A stretch of 64,000 nt of DNA from RUG13409 sp045546135 (lineage in GTDB: Bacteria; Bacillota; Clostridia; Peptostreptococcales; Anaerovoracaceae): NCBI GenBank assembly GCA_045546135.1, contig JAZQCD010000025.1, positions 1 through 64,000 on the forward strand, in the 5' to 3' direction. Positions 60,686-64,000 of the stretch are shown here, in pieces. Position 1 is the first letter of the stretch. The number at the start of each line of letters is the position of its first letter. The notes under the pieces were generated by a model. It saw only the letters and a list, made by a program, of their open reading frames with translations. It was not told where the DNA came from and searched no databases. The translations under genes and the position numbers were made by a program.

Positions 60686-61443
60686 TGATAAGGATAAAAG
60701 ACCTTCATGTAGAATACGATGAAAAGGAAGTAGTCCATGGCCTCGATGCAGAGTTCCCGGACGGAAAGATCACAGTTATCATAGGACCTAATGGCTGCGG
60801 TAAGAGCACCACTGTCAAATCCATTATGAGGCTCGAGGACAGGACCAAAGGCACCATAGAGATCGACGGAAAAGATATAGGCAGCATATCCCAAAAGGAC
60901 CTTGCAAGAGAGGTTGCTTATGTGTCTCAAAGCAAGAACATAGCAGACATCTCAGTCTACAATCTGGTCCTTCACGGAAGGTTCCCATACCTTAGCTATC
61001 CAAGGCACTACAGAAAGGAAGATAAGGACAAGGTGGCAGAAGCCCTAAGGCTTACGGGCATGACGGATTATGCTGACAGAAAGCTCGAGAGCCTGTCAGG
61101 AGGACAGAGGCAAAAGGTATACATGGCCATGGCCCTTGCCCAGGATACAAAGACCATCATAATGGATGAGCCTACTACCTTCCTTGATGTTAAGAATCAA
61201 TTCGAGATGATGGATCATGCCAAGTCACTAAAGGACATGGGCAAGACCATCATCATGATACTCCACGATTTTGAAGCAGTGCTTCACTATGCAGACAAAG
61301 TCATACTCATGGACGACGGCAGAGATATTTTGTCCGGGACTGCTGAGGAAGTGCTAAGGTCAAAGGAACTGGAGGAAGTCTTCGGAGTCCGCGCAGGCTT
61401 CTTTGAAGCAGAAGACAGCCTTCACATATATTTAAAGGCCTAA
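60685..61443 (+). CDS. FecE/BtuD-type ABC ATP-binding protein
   Basis: 252 residues from the ATG at 60685, which overlaps the permease stop (TGATG); AAAGGAGG is upstream. Walker A GPNGCGKSTT, Q-loop VSQSKN, signature LSGGQRQKV, Walker B IIMDEPTTFLD and H-loop LHDFEAV are intact. It drives import through the permease before it. Confidence 0.94.
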   Translation: MIRIKDLHVEYDEKEVVHGLDAEFPDGKITVIIGPNGCGKSTTVKSIMRLEDRTKGTIEIDGKDIGSISQKDLAREVAYVSQSKNIADISVYNLVLHGRFPYLSYPRHYRKEDKDKVAEALRLTGMTDYADRKLESLSGGQRQKVYMAMALAQDTKTIIMDEPTTFLDVKNQFEMMDHAKSLKDMGKTIIMILHDFEAVLHYADKVILMDDGRDILSGTAEEVLRSKELEEVFGVRAGFFEAEDSLHIYLKA

Positions 61444-61469
61444 ATAATTGGCGTACGCAATGAAGCAGG

Positions 61470-61507
61470 CCCCTTTCGCTGGACAAACTTTAGCGAAAGG
61501 GGTTTTT
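61470..61507 (+). terminator. Terminator of the importer operon
   Basis: CCCCTTTCGCT pairs with AGCGAAAGGGG around an 11-nt loop, then TTTTTAT. Confidence 0.92.
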
Positions 61508-61580
61508 ATCTCATTGAGCTTTTACATATCGTGCATGATTATCTGACCGTGCGAATAGTAAGGTATCGACAAAACTTTGG

Positions 61581-61629
61581 CAATGTTATCGAAATGTTCA
61601 GCAATGTTATTGCAATGTCCGGCAATGTT
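61581..61629. repeat. 21-bp tandem repeat with half-turn sub-repeats
   Basis: CAATGTT-like units begin at 61581, 61592, 61602, 61613 and 61623, so spacing alternates 11 and 10 bp (mean 10.5). It is about 2.3 copies of a 21-bp unit. In the 350-bp gap between the importer and csoR this is followed by a terminator-like hairpin and then the csoR promoter. Confidence 0.75.
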
Positions 61630-61631
61630 TG

Positions 61632-61662
61632 ATCGCCGCAAGATCTAAAGGCGGTGATTTTT
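61632..61662 (+). terminator. Terminator-like hairpin before csoR
   Basis: ATCGCCGC pairs with GCGGTGAT, followed by T6. It ends any rightward transcript that starts in the repeat. Confidence 0.75.
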
Positions 61663-61674
61663 TTATGAACGATA

Positions 61675-61736
61675 TTGACATATACCCTGTGGGGGTATAT
61701 TATTGTGACAAACCAAAGGATACCCTGTAGGGGTAT
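61675..61736 (+). promoter_or_regulatory. csoR promoter with two CsoR operators
   Basis: TTGACA (61675-61680), 17 bp, TATTAT (61698-61703). The spacer is filled by ATACCCTGTGGGGGTAT (61682-61698); a second copy ATACCCTGTAGGGGTAT lies at 61720-61736, just after the start of transcription. Both fit the copper-sensing CsoR operator type. Confidence 0.9.
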
Positions 61737-61793
61737 AACAAGGATAAAACGACTTTGCATAAGACCGTATAGCGGTCATGAAAGGAGGGCGCC

Positions 61794-62147
61794 GTGTCAG
61801 AGCTTACTCAGGAAGAATATATAAATGAAAAGTGCAAAAAGTGCGCTCATGTGGATATCTGCACCAGCGAAAAGAAGACTAACAGAGATGGGGCCTCAAA
61901 GAAGAAACTCCTCAACAGACTTGCAAGGATAGAAGGCCAGATAAGAGGTCTCGAAAAGATGGTAGAAGACGACCGCTACTGCATGGACGTATTGACTCAG
62001 TCATCAGCTATAAGCTCAGCCATGAACTCCTTTAACAAGGAGGTCCTTATAAACCACATAAGGAACTGCGTAACAGCAAATATCAAGGCAGGAAATGATG
62101 AGATCGTAGAAGAGATGCTGGGGATGCTTCAAAAACTCATGAAGTGA
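61794..62147 (+). CDS. csoR: CsoR-family copper-sensing repressor
   Basis: 117 residues from a GTG (AAAGGAGG upstream). The four-helix fold opens LLNRLARIEGQIRGLEKMVE and shows the C-H-C copper site: YCMDVLTQ, then INHIRNC. A short N-terminal extension has CKKCAHVDIC, an extra set of cysteines. The two operators upstream suggest it represses itself and copA until copper binds. Confidence 0.92.
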   Translation: MSELTQEEYINEKCKKCAHVDICTSEKKTNRDGASKKKLLNRLARIEGQIRGLEKMVEDDRYCMDVLTQSSAISSAMNSFNKEVLINHIRNCVTANIKAGNDEIVEEMLGMLQKLMK

Positions 62148-62154
62148 TCAAAGC

Positions 62155-62323
62155 GGCGCAGCCTGCCTTATTACCGCTCAAAGCACCTCAGGATAACACG
62201 ACTATGCCTTTTTGAGAGCTTTTGCGCTCGCCATGGGCTGCCGCCCGCTTGCGCAAAGCTCTTAGCAAAAAGTCATAGTCTATCCTTCGAAGTGCTTTTC
62301 GGGCGAATAAGGCAGGACACGCC
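62155..62323. repeat. 169-bp imperfect inverted repeat between csoR and copA
   Basis: Outer arms GGCG...CGCC, then CCTGCCTTATT/AATAAGGCAGG, AAGCACCT/AGTGCTT, AGGATA/TATCCT, GACTATG/CATAGTC, CTTTTTG/CAAAAAG and GAGAGCTTTTGCGC/GCGCAAAGCTCTT pair in order, leaving a loop of about 24 nt. No gene is seen inside. Confidence 0.88.
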
Positions 62324-62348
62324 ATATCGATAGATTTAGGAGTAAATA

Positions 62349-64000
62349 ATGGAACAATACAATGTGACCGGGATGAGCTGCGCTGCGTGCCAGGCAAGGG
62401 TAGAAAAGGCTGTATCAAAGGTGCCGGGAGTAGATTCCTGCGCTGTAAGCCTTCTTACCAATTCAATGGGCGTCGAAGGAAGCGCAAGCCCTAAGGATAT
62501 AATCAAAGCTGTAGAAGAAGCAGGATATGGAGCATCTTTAAAAGAATCCGGAAAAGCTTCCAATGAAAAACAGCATTCAGGATATGAAGCAGAGGAAGAA
62601 GCTTTAAGAGATCATGAGACTCCTGTTTTAAAAAAGAGGCTCATTGCATCGGTCGGCTTCCTTCTTCTCCTCATGTACCTTTCCATGGGCCATCATATGT
62701 GGGGATGGCCGGTGCCGGCCTTTATGGAAGGAAACCACGTGGCCATGGGCCTTGCGCAGCTGCTTCTTGCAGTCATAGTCATGGTCATAAACCAAAGGTT
62801 CTTTATATCCGGCTTTAAAGCCGTGATTCACGGAGCGCCCAACATGGATACTCTTGTTGCCATGGGATCTATGGCTTCCTTTGTATGGAGCACCTACGCT
62901 CTCTTTGCTATGACAGGCGCTGTCCAAAGAGGAGATCATGAGGCTGTCATGACCTACATGAACGAATTCTATTTCGAGTCAGCCGCCATGATAGTTACCC
63001 TCATAACCGTGGGCAAGATGCTTGAAGCAAAGTCAAAGGGAAGGACGACAGATGCTTTAAAGAGCCTTATGAAGCTTGCTCCAAGCACAGCAGTTATTCT
63101 AAGAGACGGCGCTGAAGTCACAGTCCCAATAGACGATGTGCAGTCCGGAGATATATTCGTAGTAAAGCCGGGAGAAAACATCCCTGTAGACGGCGTAGTC
63201 ACAGAAGGAACATCTGCTGTAAACGAAGCAGCCCTTACAGGCGAGAGCCTTCCTGTAGATAAGGAAGAAGGATCTACTGTATCGGCAGGTACAGTGAACC
63301 AGTCAGGCTTCCTAAAGTGCAGAGCAACTAAGGTAGGAAGAGATACTACTCTTTCTCAGATCATACAGATGGTCTCAGACGCATCTGCGACCAAGGCCCC
63401 TATAGCAAAGATAGCTGACAAGGTCTCAGGTATATTCGTACCTGCAGTAATAGGCGTAGCCCTTCTTACGATACTTATCTGGCTCATATTCGGGAAAGAA
63501 ATAGGCGTAGGAGCAGAAAAACTTGGCTTTGCTCTTGCAAGAGGCATATCAGTCCTTGTCATCAGCTGCCCATGCGCACTTGGCCTTGCTACTCCTGTAG
63601 CCATAATGGTAGGAAGCGGCATGGGAGCAAGATCCGGAATACTCTTTAAGACAGCAGTATCTCTCGAAGAGACAGGAAAAGCTCAGGTAGTAGTACTGGA
63701 CAAGACAGGGACCATCACAGAAGGCCAGCCGAAAGTAACAGATATGGCAGCAGCGGACGGAGTATCTGAAGAAGAGCTTCTCTTAAAGGCAGCAGCCCTT
63801 GAGAAAAAGAGCGAGCATCCTCTTGCAAAGGCTGTCATGGCCATGGCAGAGGAAAAGAAGCTGCAGGTCCCGGAGACAAAAGACTTTGCATCCCTTACAG
63901 GAAGCGGAGTAAGAGCCTCTCTTGATGGAAAATCGCTCCTTGGAGGCAGCGCCTCATATATGGATAAGGAAGTTGGCCTTGGAAAAGAGATGCTTGAAAA
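62349..64000 (+). CDS. copA: Copper-exporting P-type ATPase (partial, 3' end outside window)
   Basis: 550 codons are visible. N-terminal HMA domain with MSCAACQ (CxxC), membrane helices, actuator TGES (ALTGESLPVD), the CPC ion site SCPCALGLATP, and the phosphorylation site DKTGTITEGQPK. A HPLAKA-like motif (EHPLAKAV) is also present. A His/Met-rich stretch (SMGHHMWGWPVP) fits copper. AGGAG lies before the ATG at 62349. It should be co-regulated with csoR. Confidence 0.95.
   Translation, partial: MEQYNVTGMSCAACQARVEKAVSKVPGVDSCAVSLLTNSMGVEGSASPKDIIKAVEEAGYGASLKESGKASNEKQHSGYEAEEEALRDHETPVLKKRLIASVGFLLLLMYLSMGHHMWGWPVPAFMEGNHVAMGLAQLLLAVIVMVINQRFFISGFKAVIHGAPNMDTLVAMGSMASFVWSTYALFAMTGAVQRGDHEAVMTYMNEFYFESAAMIVTLITVGKMLEAKSKGRTTDALKSLMKLAPSTAVILRDGAEVTVPIDDVQSGDIFVVKPGENIPVDGVVTEGTSAVNEAALTGESLPVDKEEGSTVSAGTVNQSGFLKCRATKVGRDTTLSQIIQMVSDASATKAPIAKIADKVSGIFVPAVIGVALLTILIWLIFGKEIGVGAEKLGFALARGISVLVISCPCALGLATPVAIMVGSGMGARSGILFKTAVSLEETGKAQVVVLDKTGTITEGQPKVTDMAAADGVSEEELLLKAAALEKKSEHPLAKAVMAMAEEKKLQVPETKDFASLTGSGVRASLDGKSLLGGSASYMDKEVGLGKEMLE

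Noticed and set aside
61581..61629. Possible CRISPR or origin iterons
   Set aside because: The units are 10-11 bp without spacers, and no replication gene is near.

Overview
The window looks like a low-to-mid GC Gram-positive anaerobe of the class Clostridia, possibly an Eubacterium/Mogibacterium-type lineage. Reasons: classic Firmicutes origin genes, parS sites of the Bacillus type, strong AGGAGG ribosome sites, GdpP, Jag, YidD, lipoproteins instead of periplasmic proteins, a TnpX-type serine recombinase, and a DUF134-NifX fusion. The lineage is inference; no rRNA is present. Core genes prefer AGA/AGG, CTT and ATA codons.

Layout. 1-6.8 kb: the start of a large secreted DNRLRE/YD-type surface protein (runs off the left edge), a gene remnant, a ferredoxin-type aldo/keto reductase, and a GltS-like symporter overlapping a PlsC-like acyltransferase. 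6.8-17.5 kb: leftward housekeeping genes (serS, rsmA, DivIC-like, CofE-like, M23 peptidase, DnaD-like, dnaB, rplI, gdpP). 17.6-20.7 kb: ArsR regulator, HtrA protease, WalJ-like hydrolase, rnhA. 20.7-29 kb: parB, parA, a cluster of four parS sites, rsmG, mnmG, mnmE, jag, yidC, yidD, rnpA, rpmH. 29-37.5 kb: recF, dnaN and dnaA leftward, then gyrB and gyrA rightward, with DnaA boxes on both sides of dnaA. The replication origin is therefore near 31.3-32.9 kb, and genes on both sides mostly run away from it.

37.5-45.8 kb is a foreign block with different codon use (more CTG, CGC, CGG), bounded by a possible 10-bp direct repeat. It holds regulators, a NUDIX-methyltransferase chimera, a run of GNAT acetyltransferases and a broken serine recombinase with its accessory genes. 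At least four of its genes show internal deletions, fusions or truncations, so it is a decaying element (or, less likely, an assembly artefact).

45.8-53 kb: rhodanese lipoprotein, trpS, tRNA-Pro followed by three tandem hairpin modules each carrying a copy of the tRNA 3' end, a DUF134-NifX regulator, and a hybrid histidine kinase with a degenerate HD-GYP protein.

52.7-61.5 kb is the most interesting block. Two divergent cobalamin riboswitches control, leftward, an extracytoplasmic CbiK-type cobaltochelatase and a small lipoprotein; rightward, an ABC-2 transporter, a membrane-anchored surface protein sharing a domain with that lipoprotein, a precorrin-2 dehydrogenase, and a BtuFCD/FecBCD-type importer. 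A 28-bp perfect palindrome with a metal-repressor look sits on the rightward promoter. I infer a tetrapyrrole/cobalt handling system working partly outside the cell.

61.5-64 kb: a copper module: two CsoR operators in one promoter, csoR, a 169-bp imperfect hairpin, and copA (runs off the right edge).
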